From Marinihelvus sp963695135 (lineage in GTDB: Bacteria > Pseudomonadota > Gammaproteobacteria > Xanthomonadales > SZUA-36): a DNA stretch of 64,000 bases. Under the pieces are notes generated by a model, which saw only the letters and a program-made list of their open reading frames with translations, was not told where the DNA came from and made no database searches. A program made the translations under genes and the position numbers. This document shows, piece after piece, positions 1 to 6,636 of this stretch (within the stretch, counting starts at the first letter, position 1; each line of letters begins with the position of its first letter). Location: positions 1 through 64,000 of the forward strand of contig CAVOGA010000005.1 in assembly GCA_963695135.1 (NCBI GenBank), written 5' to 3'.

Positions 1-465
1 GCATCGGTTCCTTACCCTGGCGACTCCGAGATTGTGATCACCAGGTACTATGATGATGAAGGTATAGCTGATCACTTCAGGGGGACATCGTGGAGAGATC
101 ATTCAATAGTTGACTTGCGCGTGCATTACACGGCGATTTCTACAATGTTTTCGCCAGCCGCATATCACTACTGGTTGCCAGCGTACTTGATCGCTGCAGT
201 CGAAGACTTGGAAGAACTTAGCCAAGGTGGGGATGGAGTCATGAAGTCGCTCATCCCCATTTCGGGTCCTGATCGTACGAATTTGAGTTATTTCGTTCTC
301 GAACAAGAAAAGAGATACGCGTTGCTTACCAAGGAACAAAAGCTCGCGATAGTTTCCGTCCTTGAGCATCTTGCTTGCGAACTGCAGAGCTCTTGTTTTC
401 CTTGGAGCAACAGAGATGAAAAGCGGGTGTTAGAGCGGCTATATGCGGAAACATCGTCGACATAA
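1..465 (+). CDS. DUF6714-like cassette protein, 5' end outside window
   Basis: The reading frame is open from the first base (ASVPYPGDSEIV...) and a GTG at 34 is only an internal option, so the gene probably starts left of the window. The visible 154 residues contain an SxWRD..DLR segment, then FSPAAYHYWLPAYLIAAVED, then a C-terminal LTKEQKLAIVSVLEHL helix. A plant-like 'tyrosine-rich YYLPAYL' core of this kind is what I associate with the small uncharacterised DUF6714 family; the assignment is from memory of the family pattern. The TAA stop (463-465) is the first triplet of the downstream attC. Function unknown; cassette cargo. Confidence 0.6.
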   Translation, partial: ASVPYPGDSEIVITRYYDDEGIADHFRGTSWRDHSIVDLRVHYTAISTMFSPAAYHYWLPAYLIAAVEDLEELSQGGDGVMKSLIPISGPDRTNLSYFVLEQEKRYALLTKEQKLAIVSVLEHLACELQSSCFPWSNRDEKRVLERLYAETSST

Positions 466-537
466 CAAATCGTTCAAGCCGCAGGCTGCGCCTGCTCGGA
501 CCTGGCTTCGCCAGGCCGCTTAACTAAGACGTTATAC
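463..537 (+). other. attC site 1
   Basis: 75-bp integron recombination site running from TAACAAATC to GTTATAC. The interior is an imperfect palindrome (GCAGGCTGCGCCTGC and CCTGGCTTCGCCAGG hairpins) flanked by AAGCCGC and GCCGCTTAA, as expected for a folded bottom strand substrate of an IntI integrase. Confidence 0.88.
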
Positions 538-564
538 AAAGGCAAGCATTACACAAACGGAGGC

Positions 565-846
565 GTGAAAGTGGGCAAAAAGGAAAAGCGATCACTTGGT
601 TTGAGGCTTCTCAATTCTTTGTGTGCCTTCGCAATAATTGGTGCAGCCATTTACACGTTCGTGGCTGGATTTCAATTGGCCGTTGTTGGCATTGCAGCGC
701 TAGCTCTAGCAGGTATTGCCGTACCGGCTGCTGCCAGTGGTGACGGTATTTTGGAGATATTTGCTGGCATATTCGAAGGACTTATTGAAGGCGTCTTGGG
801 TGTCTTCGAGGCAATCCTGGAATTCTTTTCAGGTTTGTTCGGGTAG
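565..846 (+). CDS. Small hydrophobic cassette protein with amphipathic C-terminus
   Basis: 93 residues from a GTG preceded by GGAGG at 558-562. The N-terminus is basic (KVGKKEKRS), followed by two membrane-length hydrophobic stretches (about residues 14-32 and 36-56). The last 32 residues alternate Ile/Leu/Phe with Gly/Glu (EIFAGIFEGLIEGVLGVFEA), which would make a strongly amphipathic acidic helix. No family recognised. It occupies a whole cassette between attC1 and attC2. It could be a membrane-anchored or pore-like peptide, but there is no direct evidence of function. Confidence 0.65.
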   Translation: MKVGKKEKRSLGLRLLNSLCAFAIIGAAIYTFVAGFQLAVVGIAALALAGIAVPAAASGDGILEIFAGIFEGLIEGVLGVFEAILEFFSGLFG

Positions 847-851
847 ATGTA

Positions 852-926
852 TAACAAGTCGTTTAAGCCGCAGGCTGCGCCAGCTCGGACCGGCCTGCGG
901 CCGGCCGCTTAATTCAAACGTTATAG
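852..926 (+). other. attC site 2
   Basis: 75-bp site from TAACAAGTC to GTTATAG, with the GCAGGCTGCGCCAGC and GGCCTGCGGCCGGCC inner palindromes and the shared GCCGCTTAA arm. Confidence 0.88.
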
Positions 927-934
927 AACAAGTC

Positions 935-1232
935 ATGGGGTCTACCAAAAGAGTCCTGCCCTAGCTGCAATCGTGAAGGCGTTTCTGCTTGGGCGTGGTT
1001 ATTCGCAGGTTGGCCAACCTATGCAACTTGCAGTTTTTGCGGTGTGAGAATCAGAAATAAATTTTCGCCTTGGCTAAGTATGTTTTTTCAGTTGATTGGA
1101 GGGTTTGTGCTTCTCGCGGGAGCAGGGCAACTTCTCACAAGCAACTATGTAAGCGGGGCAGCCTGTGTAACCCTCGGTCTGGTTAGCTTTTTCCTCCCTG
1201 CATATTTTGGGAAGTTGGAGGCTGTAAAGTGA
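935..1232 (+). CDS. Zinc-ribbon membrane cassette protein, frameshifted near its start
   Basis: An ATG at 935 just after attC2 opens in a frame that stops at 964. The frame one base later is open from 927 to 1232 but has no start codon before a GTG at 1044. Joined by removing one G from the ATGGGG run at 935-940, the protein reads MGLPKESCPSCN..., about 98 residues. It then has two Cys pairs (CPSC and CSFC) of a zinc ribbon and a C-terminal half with two membrane segments (SPWLSMFFQLIGGFVLLAGA and a second at about residues 70-90). The Cys pairs lie entirely upstream of the GTG at 1044, which argues that the 62-residue version is an artefact. The extra G is either a sequencing error or a real inactivating mutation. 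Confidence 0.6.
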
Positions 1233-1239
1233 AGTTCTA

Positions 1240-1315
1240 TAACAAATCATTTAAGCCGCAGCCCATGGCTGCTCGGCACGCAGCTGCGCTGCGCCGCTTA
1301 ATTCCAACGTTATGT
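1240..1315 (+). other. attC site 3
   Basis: 76-bp site from TAACAAATC to GTTATGT; the interior differs (CAGCCCATGGCTGCTCGG) but keeps the palindrome, and the GCCGCTTAA arm is intact. Confidence 0.87.
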
Positions 1316-1348
1316 AGTGGTTCATCAATTTCGTTTAGGGGAATACAA

Positions 1349-1663
1349 ATGGAAACCAGCACATCCACAAACTTCACTCGACTTCATTCCGCGAGGGAAG
1401 CTCAGGCTCGAAAAGACGATCTCCTGGAGTTGCTGCTCTATTGGTTCGCCTACGCGTTCGCTCTTGCAGGTGGCGGAGTGCTTTTTGGCTTGCTGTTCGC
1501 GTCCGGGGGATCGCTCTCCAATCTGCTAGGTAGTGGACCCGGCGTCCTAAATATCTCGATGATCGTTTTGTTTGTGATTGGCGGGGCAGTTTTTCTGATC
1601 AGGAAAACCAGGGCCCTCGTAATGCCTCATGATGTCAGTGGTGATGACTCGGGTGCTACATAA
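1349..1663 (+). CDS. Small two-helix membrane protein, cassette cargo
   Basis: The open frame begins inside attC3, but the first sensible start is the ATG at 1349 behind AGGGGAA (1337-1343), giving 104 residues (METSTSTNF...). Residues about 35-60 (LLLYWFAYAFALAGGGVLFG) and 70-90 (VLNISMIVLFVIGGAVFLI) are membrane segments. The N-terminus is charged and the C-terminal tail is acidic (VSGDDSGAT). The stop codon overlaps attC4. No family recognised. Confidence 0.65.
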   Translation: METSTSTNFTRLHSAREAQARKDDLLELLLYWFAYAFALAGGGVLFGLLFASGGSLSNLLGSGPGVLNISMIVLFVIGGAVFLIRKTRALVMPHDVSGDDSGAT

Positions 1664-1735
1664 CAAATCATTCAAGCCGCAGCCTTCGGCAGCTCGGACC
1701 GCGCTGCGCGCGGCCGCTTAATTCAAACGTTATGC
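1661..1735 (+). other. attC site 4
   Basis: 75-bp site from TAACAAATC to GTTATGC; inner palindromes CAGCCTTCGGCAGCT and CCGCGCTGCGCGCGG. Confidence 0.88.
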
Positions 1736-1828
1736 TCTGGCGCGCCTCCCAAGCTGATTGAGAACTCCTACAACTGCTCGAAGCGCGATCTGATTTAAGA
1801 CAGCCATTCATCTCGCTACAACGGCGAG

Positions 1829-2014
1829 GTGAAAGTGAAACAAGTCATTAAGCGGCTGAAGCGGGATGGTTGGGTTCAGGTCGCCTGTAAGGGAAGCCAC
1901 AGGCAGTTCAAGCATGCCTCAATTCCAGGACGAGTAACCGTGCCTGGAAAGCTGAGCGACGATTTGGCTCCTGGCACGCTGAATAGTATCTTCAAACAAG
2001 CGAGGTGGAAGTAG
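1829..2014 (+). CDS. hicA: HicA-type toxin (mRNA interferase)
   Basis: 61 residues with the HicA/YcfA pattern: basic N-terminus, LKRDGWVQVACKGSHRQFKH with the conserved GSH (His24 is the expected active-site residue), then GRVTVPGKLSDDL and a C-terminal GTLNSIFKQA helix. HicA proteins are small double-stranded-RNA-binding-fold ribonucleases that cleave mRNA and are blocked by HicB. The start is a GTG at 1829; a second in-frame GTG at 1835 is possible. hicB follows after nine bases, the usual toxin-first order for this family. The pair sits in one cassette with about 93 bp of leader after attC4, enough for its own promoter. Confidence 0.93.
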   Translation: MKVKQVIKRLKRDGWVQVACKGSHRQFKHASIPGRVTVPGKLSDDLAPGTLNSIFKQARWK

Positions 2015-2023
2015 AGGTGGGCC

Positions 2024-2236
2024 ATGAAGTACGCGATCGTCATTGAGAAAGCGAGTTCGAATTATTCGGCATACGTTCCCGATCTGCCCGGTTGTGTTGC
2101 AACGGGCAAGACTGCGCGAGAAGTGAAGCGGCATCTCCGAGAGGCTATTGAGCTCCATATTGCGGGAATGCGAGAAGACGGTCTGGAAATTCCTGAGCCG
2201 AGTAGCGCAGTGAATTATGTCGAGGTCGCCGCATAA
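2024..2236 (+). CDS. hicB: HicB-type antitoxin
   Basis: 70 residues beginning MKYAIVIEKASSNYSAYVPD, followed by LPGCVATGKTAREV and a helix REAIELHIAGMREDGLEIPEP. This is the partial-RNase-H-like HicB fold that binds and neutralises HicA. It lacks a separate C-terminal DNA-binding domain, so it belongs to the short HicB class. The stop codon TAA (2234-2236) starts attC5. A GAGGTGG Shine-Dalgarno sits just upstream at 2014-2020. Confidence 0.93.
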   Translation: MKYAIVIEKASSNYSAYVPDLPGCVATGKTAREVKRHLREAIELHIAGMREDGLEIPEPSSAVNYVEVAA

Positions 2237-2308
2237 CAAGTCATTCAAGGCGCAGGCTACGGCTGCTCGGACCGGCCTCGGCCGGCCGCTTAATTAAAAA
2301 CGTTAGAT
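2234..2308 (+). other. attC site 5
   Basis: 75-bp site from TAACAAGTC to GTTAGAT; the R' differs from the others (GTTAGAT instead of GTTATxx) and overlaps the start codon of the next cassette gene. Confidence 0.86.
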
Positions 2309-2672
2309 GAATATGGAAGGAAGCGGCATTATGGAAGAGATCACTTTTTGGCTTTCTAACCTGAACTCTGGATTCGGTCTTCTCACCTACTGGTCCTACA
2401 ATCTCATCATTGTTCTTGCCTCGATCATCCTGCACGCTAAATTGCGGCTAAATTCGACATTCTTTCTCATGGCCGGCTTTACGATCGGTACGCTCTGTCA
2501 GGTTATTGGCTACTACAAGGCGTTTGAGTTTCTTTCTCAGGTGGCATTTCTTTCTTTCAACATTGCCTATGTCGCATTTCTCGTTTTCGCAGTACGCGTT
2601 AAGCCCAGGAGCTCTGGGGCCACATCTAACAAGTCATTAAACACGGACGCCAGCGATGCTGGCGCCGCTTAA
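2307..2672 (+). CDS. Multi-pass small membrane protein reading through attC
   Basis: Up to 121 residues; in-frame ATGs at 2307, 2313 and 2331 are all possible starts. Three to four hydrophobic segments are visible (GFGLLTYWSYNLIIVLASII, FFLMAGFTIGTLCQVIGYY, LSQVAFLSFNIAYVAFLVF). The frame has no stop before attC6 and continues through it, so the last 15 residues (NKSLNTDASDAGAA tail) are encoded by the recombination site itself. No family recognised. Confidence 0.6.
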   Translation: MNMEGSGIMEEITFWLSNLNSGFGLLTYWSYNLIIVLASIILHAKLRLNSTFFLMAGFTIGTLCQVIGYYKAFEFLSQVAFLSFNIAYVAFLVFAVRVKPRSSGATSNKSLNTDASDAGAA

Positions 2673-2686
2673 TTCAAACGTTATGT
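2627..2686 (+). other. attC site 6 (short)
   Basis: 60-bp site from TAACAAGTC to GTTATGT, shorter than its neighbours. The inner palindrome is GACGCCAGCGATGCTGGCGCC. It ends with the shared GCCGCTTAATTCAAACGTTAT. Confidence 0.85.
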
Positions 2687-2955
2687 ATACAAACGACGAT
2701 AAGGACACAGCTAAAATTGCGGACCGGCTGATTGCTGGTGTTATTGGTGGACTGTGTGGCTATTTTTTCGGAGTTGTGCTCGCCTTCCTGGTAGTTTCTT
2801 TTTTCGGCAGAGACTTTGGTCTGCCTTGGTTCGTTGCGCTTGGCTTTGGCGTGTTTGCTTTTCTCTCGCCATCCAGATCCACGGAACTGTGGTCGGAGAT
2901 TTGGGCTAAGGCTCTTGAGCTACTGGGTAAGCTTGCCCTGGGTTGGAGAAGGTGA
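2683..2955 (+). CDS. Small two-helix membrane protein, cassette cargo
   Basis: 91 residues from an ATG at 2683 that lies inside the R' box of attC6 (GTTATGT), so this gene is effectively leaderless relative to its cassette. Hydrophobic segments at about residues 15-40 (LIAGVIGGLCGYFFGVVLAF) and 47-62 (LPWFVALGFGVFAFL), then an amphipathic tail ending in WRR. No family recognised. A longer frame from 2656 would start inside attC6 and is not preferred. Confidence 0.6.
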   Translation: MYTNDDKDTAKIADRLIAGVIGGLCGYFFGVVLAFLVVSFFGRDFGLPWFVALGFGVFAFLSPSRSTELWSEIWAKALELLGKLALGWRR

Positions 2956-2959
2956 TTCA

Positions 2960-3034
2960 TAACAAATCGTTCAAGCCGCAGGCTGCGCCAGCTCGGACCA
3001 TGCTGCGCATCGCCGCTTAACTAACACGTTGAGC
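2960..3034 (+). other. attC site 7
   Basis: 75-bp site from TAACAAATC to GTTGAGC. The R' box matches the general GTTRRRY consensus better than the GTTATxx seen at the other sites; the GCCGCTTAA arm is conserved. Confidence 0.86.
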
Positions 3035-3042
3035 GCCAAAAG

Positions 3043-3768
3043 ATGGAAAGCTCACTGAACGAACTTGGGCAGCCAATCGGAAAGTTGGTCAAAGATTGGG
3101 TCGTTCCAGATCAACCCCACAGATCAAGAATCGTGGGTCGTTATTGCACGCTTGAACCACTTAGCCCTGAAGCCCATTCAACACAGTTGTTTGGGGCTTA
3201 TAGCCAGGACAAGTCCGGGGCTAACTGGACGTATTTGCCCTACGGCCCATTCCAGGACTCAGAGCATTTCTACACTTGGGTAACCGAGCAATCTGAAAAG
3301 TCAGACCCGCTATTTTTTGCAGTCGCAGAAGCAGCATCTGGCGTTGCTGTAGGTGTCGTAAGCTTTATGCGTATAACTTCCAGCATGGGCTCCATTGAAA
3401 TCGGCCACATTCATTTTTCACCCGGGTTGCAAGGAACGCCTGCAGCGACGGAAGCGCTGTATCTGATGCTTCAGCACATTTTCAGCCTTGGCTATCGCCG
3501 GTGCGAATGGAAGTGCGACGCTTTAAACCAAGCCTCACGAAACGCAGCGCTTCGGCTTGGGTTCACGTTTGAGGGTGTTTTCCGGCAGGCCGGGGTGGTA
3601 AAGGGCCGGAACCGGGATACCGCATGGTATTCAATTCTGGACCAGGAATGGCCAGCATTGGATCGGGCATTTCGGGCCTGGTTGGGGCCTGAAAACTTTT
3701 CGCCTGGCGGTGCTCAGAAGCAGCGTTTATCAGAACTCACAGCAAATGCCATTGTGAAACAGGCTTAA
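3043..3768 (+). CDS. GNAT-family N-acetyltransferase (RimJ/RimL type), last cassette
   Basis: 241 residues. N-terminal GRYCTLEPLSPEAHSTQLF, central EIGHIHFSPGLQGTPAATEA (acetyl-CoA binding loop region) and C-terminal CDALNQASRNAALRLGFTFEG with a RDTAWYSILDQEW end are the layout of RimL-like acetyltransferases, which use acetyl-CoA to acylate protein N-termini, amino acids or drugs. The substrate cannot be read from sequence. It follows attC7 directly. Only a weak TTAAC...CGTTACA pair follows the stop, so it is probably the terminal cassette of the array. Confidence 0.88.
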   Translation: MESSLNELGQPIGKLVKDWVVPDQPHRSRIVGRYCTLEPLSPEAHSTQLFGAYSQDKSGANWTYLPYGPFQDSEHFYTWVTEQSEKSDPLFFAVAEAASGVAVGVVSFMRITSSMGSIEIGHIHFSPGLQGTPAATEALYLMLQHIFSLGYRRCEWKCDALNQASRNAALRLGFTFEGVFRQAGVVKGRNRDTAWYSILDQEWPALDRAFRAWLGPENFSPGGAQKQRLSELTANAIVKQA

Positions 3769-3852
3769 CCTGAAAGGGGAGTTCGTTGGCGCCTGACATT
3801 TCGTTACACCGGGCATTCGTATCGCACAAATTCCTTTAAACCTTTACCGGTT

Positions 3853-5148
3853 ATGGGCATCATTCCTGCCCGCATGTCTGGAACCGGAATTTTGAGCGCA
3901 ACTCGTGTAGTGCCTGCTGCGGCGCACCTCCCTGCGGTGAAAAAATACCTTGTGGTGGGCCTGGCGCTGTTGTGCGGCCTGTTGCTGACGTCAACCGGTT
4001 TCGGGCAGAGCGACAGCGGGCAGCCGGCTGCCGCGGCAGTGCCCTCGGTCTACGATCACGGCTTCCGGATTTCCTATCCGGACCGGGCCATCGGCATCGG
4101 CGGGGCGACCATCCGGGCCAAAGCGGCGGAGGACGCCCGGGCCGCGGGGCTTTACCTGCTGCTGTTGAATGAAGCCGGGCAACCGGATTCGACCTTCTAT
4201 ACGAAAGACTTCAACGAGCTGCTGCGGACCTTTCCGAATCGCATGGTCATCGGCATTTCCATCCAGGACCCGGACAGTGAATACCCCGACCAGTTCTTTT
4301 TTGGCCGTCTCAAGGCGGACCTGAGCGGCCTGGCCATCGCGGAATTTGCCGGGGACGTCTATATTGATCCGACCAACCTGAGATTCCCGCCCATGAGCGA
4401 TCCGGCGCCAGCCAACGGCCACCCCCTGTTCACGATGGGCAGGGTCGCCCACGCCGGGGGCGGCCTGGGTAACCTGACCTACACGAACTCTTACGAAGCC
4501 CTGGATGAGAACCTCGAAAAAGGCTTCAAGTACTTCGAAATCGACTTTGTATTCACCAGCGACATGCAGCTGGTCTGCCTGCATGACTGGGACGAGAACT
4601 TCGAGAGGACCTTCGGCTTTGCCAACAGCAAGCCGCTGTCCCTGCAGGCGTTCGGTGAACTCGTTGCGGCAAACGACCGGTTCAAGAACTGCACCCTGGA
4701 CGGCCTGGCGGAGTGGATGGGGGCCAACCCGGACGCCTACCTGGTAACCGATGTCAAAGACGACAACCTGCTGGCGCTGGAGCGGATCAAAAGCACCCTG
4801 CCGGATGCAGAACGCCGGGTCATTCCGCAGATCTACAACGCCGGGGAGTACGATGCCGTCAGGGCCATGGGCTATGAGCAGATTATCTGGACGCTGTACC
4901 GGATAGCGCCCACTGACCTGGAAGTGGTCAACCAGGTGACCGCCTGGGAAGGCCCGGTTGCGGTCGCCATGCCCCGGAGCTGGGCCGATTCGGGACTGGC
5001 GCTTCTGCTGCAGGCAAGAGGTGTGCCCGCTTATGCGCACACGGTCAATTCGGCTGAGGACCTGGCTCTTCTGACCGGGCAGTTCGGCTTCACGGACGTC
5101 TTCACGGATTACCTGCCGCCCGGGCCGGGTGCGACCGGCTCACCCTGA
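3853..5148 (+). CDS. Exported GDPD-like phosphodiesterase
   Basis: 431 residues from ATG 3853; a GTG at 3937 (residue 29) would put the signal peptide KKYLVVGLALLCGLLLTSTG at the true N-terminus and is a likely alternative start. The C-terminal half (about residues 195-425) has the glycerophosphodiester phosphodiesterase signature: VAHAGGG with His199, FEIDF with Glu229 and Asp231, and LHDWD with His244. These correspond to the catalytic His pair and the metal-binding acidic pair. The N-terminal 190 residues are not recognised. Likely hydrolyses phosphodiesters in the periplasm. Its last nine bases overlap the convergent chrA gene. Confidence 0.8.
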   Translation: MGIIPARMSGTGILSATRVVPAAAHLPAVKKYLVVGLALLCGLLLTSTGFGQSDSGQPAAAAVPSVYDHGFRISYPDRAIGIGGATIRAKAAEDARAAGLYLLLLNEAGQPDSTFYTKDFNELLRTFPNRMVIGISIQDPDSEYPDQFFFGRLKADLSGLAIAEFAGDVYIDPTNLRFPPMSDPAPANGHPLFTMGRVAHAGGGLGNLTYTNSYEALDENLEKGFKYFEIDFVFTSDMQLVCLHDWDENFERTFGFANSKPLSLQAFGELVAANDRFKNCTLDGLAEWMGANPDAYLVTDVKDDNLLALERIKSTLPDAERRVIPQIYNAGEYDAVRAMGYEQIIWTLYRIAPTDLEVVNQVTAWEGPVAVAMPRSWADSGLALLLQARGVPAYAHTVNSAEDLALLTGQFGFTDVFTDYLPPGPGATGSP

Positions 5149-6456
5149 TACGGCGCCACCCAGCCACAGGGCGGCGCCCAGCACGGCGCTGGTTCCCAGC
5201 ACAACAACCAGGCCGGCACGCCGGGTCTGCAGCGCGATAAACGCGAGCATGGCCAGCACGACCGCAATCCAGTCAACACTGCCGGGCACCGGCAACAGGA
5301 ACCGCAGCACGCCCGTGTTGACGCCATGCAGCTCGCGGAACAGCACGTGCAGGGCAAACCACAGCGCCAGGTTAAGGATCACCCCCACGACGGCGGCACT
5401 GACCGCACCGAGCGCCCCGGCAAGCCAGGGGTTGCCGCGCACCCGCTCCATGAACGGCGCGCCCAGGAAAATCCACAGAAAGCTCGGCGCAAACACGACC
5501 CAGGTTACGATCAGCGAGGCGCCCAGGCCGAGCCACCAGGATGGCTCCACCGCCGGGTTCTGCGCGGCCAGGTAGCCGACAAACTGGGTCACCTGGATCA
5601 GCGGCCCCGGCGTGGACTCGGCGAGCCCGAGACCATCCAGCATCTGGGATGCATCAAGCCAACCGTGGGTCTGAACCGCCTCCTGCGCCATGTAGGCCAG
5701 GGCCGCGTAGGCGCCGCCAAAGGTCAGCAGCGACAGCTTGGAAAAGAACACGGCCAGCTGCGTCAGCAGGCTGTCGGGCCCGGTCCACAGCCACAACGCC
5801 AGGACAGGCAGCAGCCAGACCGCCAGCCAGGTCAGCCCGGTTTTCAGGGCATCCTGCCAGGCGGTCGCGGTATGGACCGGTGGCGTCTCCGGTAAAGGCG
5901 CAGCCGCCTGCGGCTGGCGCCGCCAGGTGGCGGCCAGGCCCGCAACGCCTGCGGCGCCGATCACCCAGGGGAACGGTACGGCGAAAATAAACATCGCCAT
6001 GAATGCGCCCAGCGCCAGGACGCGCTGCACGCCGCCCTGCAGGCTGCGCCTTGCCATGCCCGGCAGCGCGGCGAAGACCACCGCCACCACCGCCGGCTTG
6101 ATGCCGTACAGCAGACCCTCCAGCCACGGCATGCCGGCCCAGGCCACGTAGGCATAGCTGAGCAAAAGGATGCTCAGAAAGCCGGGCAGAATGAACAGCA
6201 AACCCGCCGCCAGCCCGCCGCGCACCCCGTGCAGCAGCCAGCCGCTGTAGGTCACCAGCTGCATGGCCTCCGGGCCGGGCAGCATCATGCAGTAGTTCAG
6301 GGCGTGCAGGAAACGCGACTCGCTGAGCCAGCGCTTTTCTTCCACCAGCAGGCGGTGCATGACCGCGATCTGCCCGGCGGGACCGCCAAAGCTCAGGGCT
6401 GCGATGCGCAGCCAGACACCCAGGGCCTCGCGAAAATCTACCGCCGGTAGTGACAT
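5140..6456 (-). CDS. chrA: ChrA chromate transporter
   Basis: 438-residue integral membrane protein made of two homologous halves. The first has LSFGGPAGQIAVMHRLLVEE and MLPGPEAMQLVTYSGW; the second has LLTFGGAYAALAYM and STPGPLIQVTQFVGYLA. The FGG and PGP signatures and the inverted two-domain length are those of long-chain CHR (chromate ion transporter) proteins, which expel chromate or possibly sulfate-like oxyanions. No chrB regulator is next to it. A TATACT-like -10 is visible on its strand at 6528-6533. Confidence 0.92.
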   Translation of the reverse strand: MSLPAVDFREALGVWLRIAALSFGGPAGQIAVMHRLLVEEKRWLSESRFLHALNYCMMLPGPEAMQLVTYSGWLLHGVRGGLAAGLLFILPGFLSILLLSYAYVAWAGMPWLEGLLYGIKPAVVAVVFAALPGMARRSLQGGVQRVLALGAFMAMFIFAVPFPWVIGAAGVAGLAATWRRQPQAAAPLPETPPVHTATAWQDALKTGLTWLAVWLLPVLALWLWTGPDSLLTQLAVFFSKLSLLTFGGAYAALAYMAQEAVQTHGWLDASQMLDGLGLAESTPGPLIQVTQFVGYLAAQNPAVEPSWWLGLGASLIVTWVVFAPSFLWIFLGAPFMERVRGNPWLAGALGAVSAAVVGVILNLALWFALHVLFRELHGVNTGVLRFLLPVPGSVDWIAVVLAMLAFIALQTRRAGLVVVLGTSAVLGAALWLGGAVSG

Positions 6457-6636
6457 TCAGGGACCCTTTCGTACTTGCCCATGCGTGATTCCCGCCAACC
6501 CACGGGCCTGTCGCCCGATAGCTGTCCAGTATAAGCAGCCGGGGTCACCAAACCATTAGCGGAACACGGCCAATTGCTTTACACTTTTGCTTGGTTTTTG
6601 ACTTTTTCGTCAATTTTTGGAAAGCACTGTACCGTG

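Larger units (their letters stand above)
1..3768 (+). mobile_element. Integron cassette array (eight cassettes, no integrase in window)
   Basis: Eight short same-strand gene units are separated by seven sites that share a TAACAA start, a conserved GCCGCAG, a CTCGGACC centre, a GCCGCTTAA and a terminal CGTTA. This is the layout of attC sites in a chromosomal (sedentary) integron. Splitting each R' site after its G gives cassettes of about 389, 389, 420, 573, 378 and 348 bp. The array is more AT-rich than the chromosome to its right. The integrase and attI must be left of position 1, because cassettes are normally oriented away from intI. No convincing attC follows the last cassette, so the array probably ends near 3770-3850. 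Confidence 0.9.

Noticed and set aside
716..964. 82-codon frame across attC2
   Set aside because: It runs through the recombination site and ends at the frameshift of cassette 3; it is an artefact of that frameshift.
3769..3852. Possible eighth attC after the GNAT gene
   Set aside because: Only TTAAC and CGTTACA are seen about 45 bases apart without the GCCGCAG/GCCGCTTAA arms or palindromic centre.
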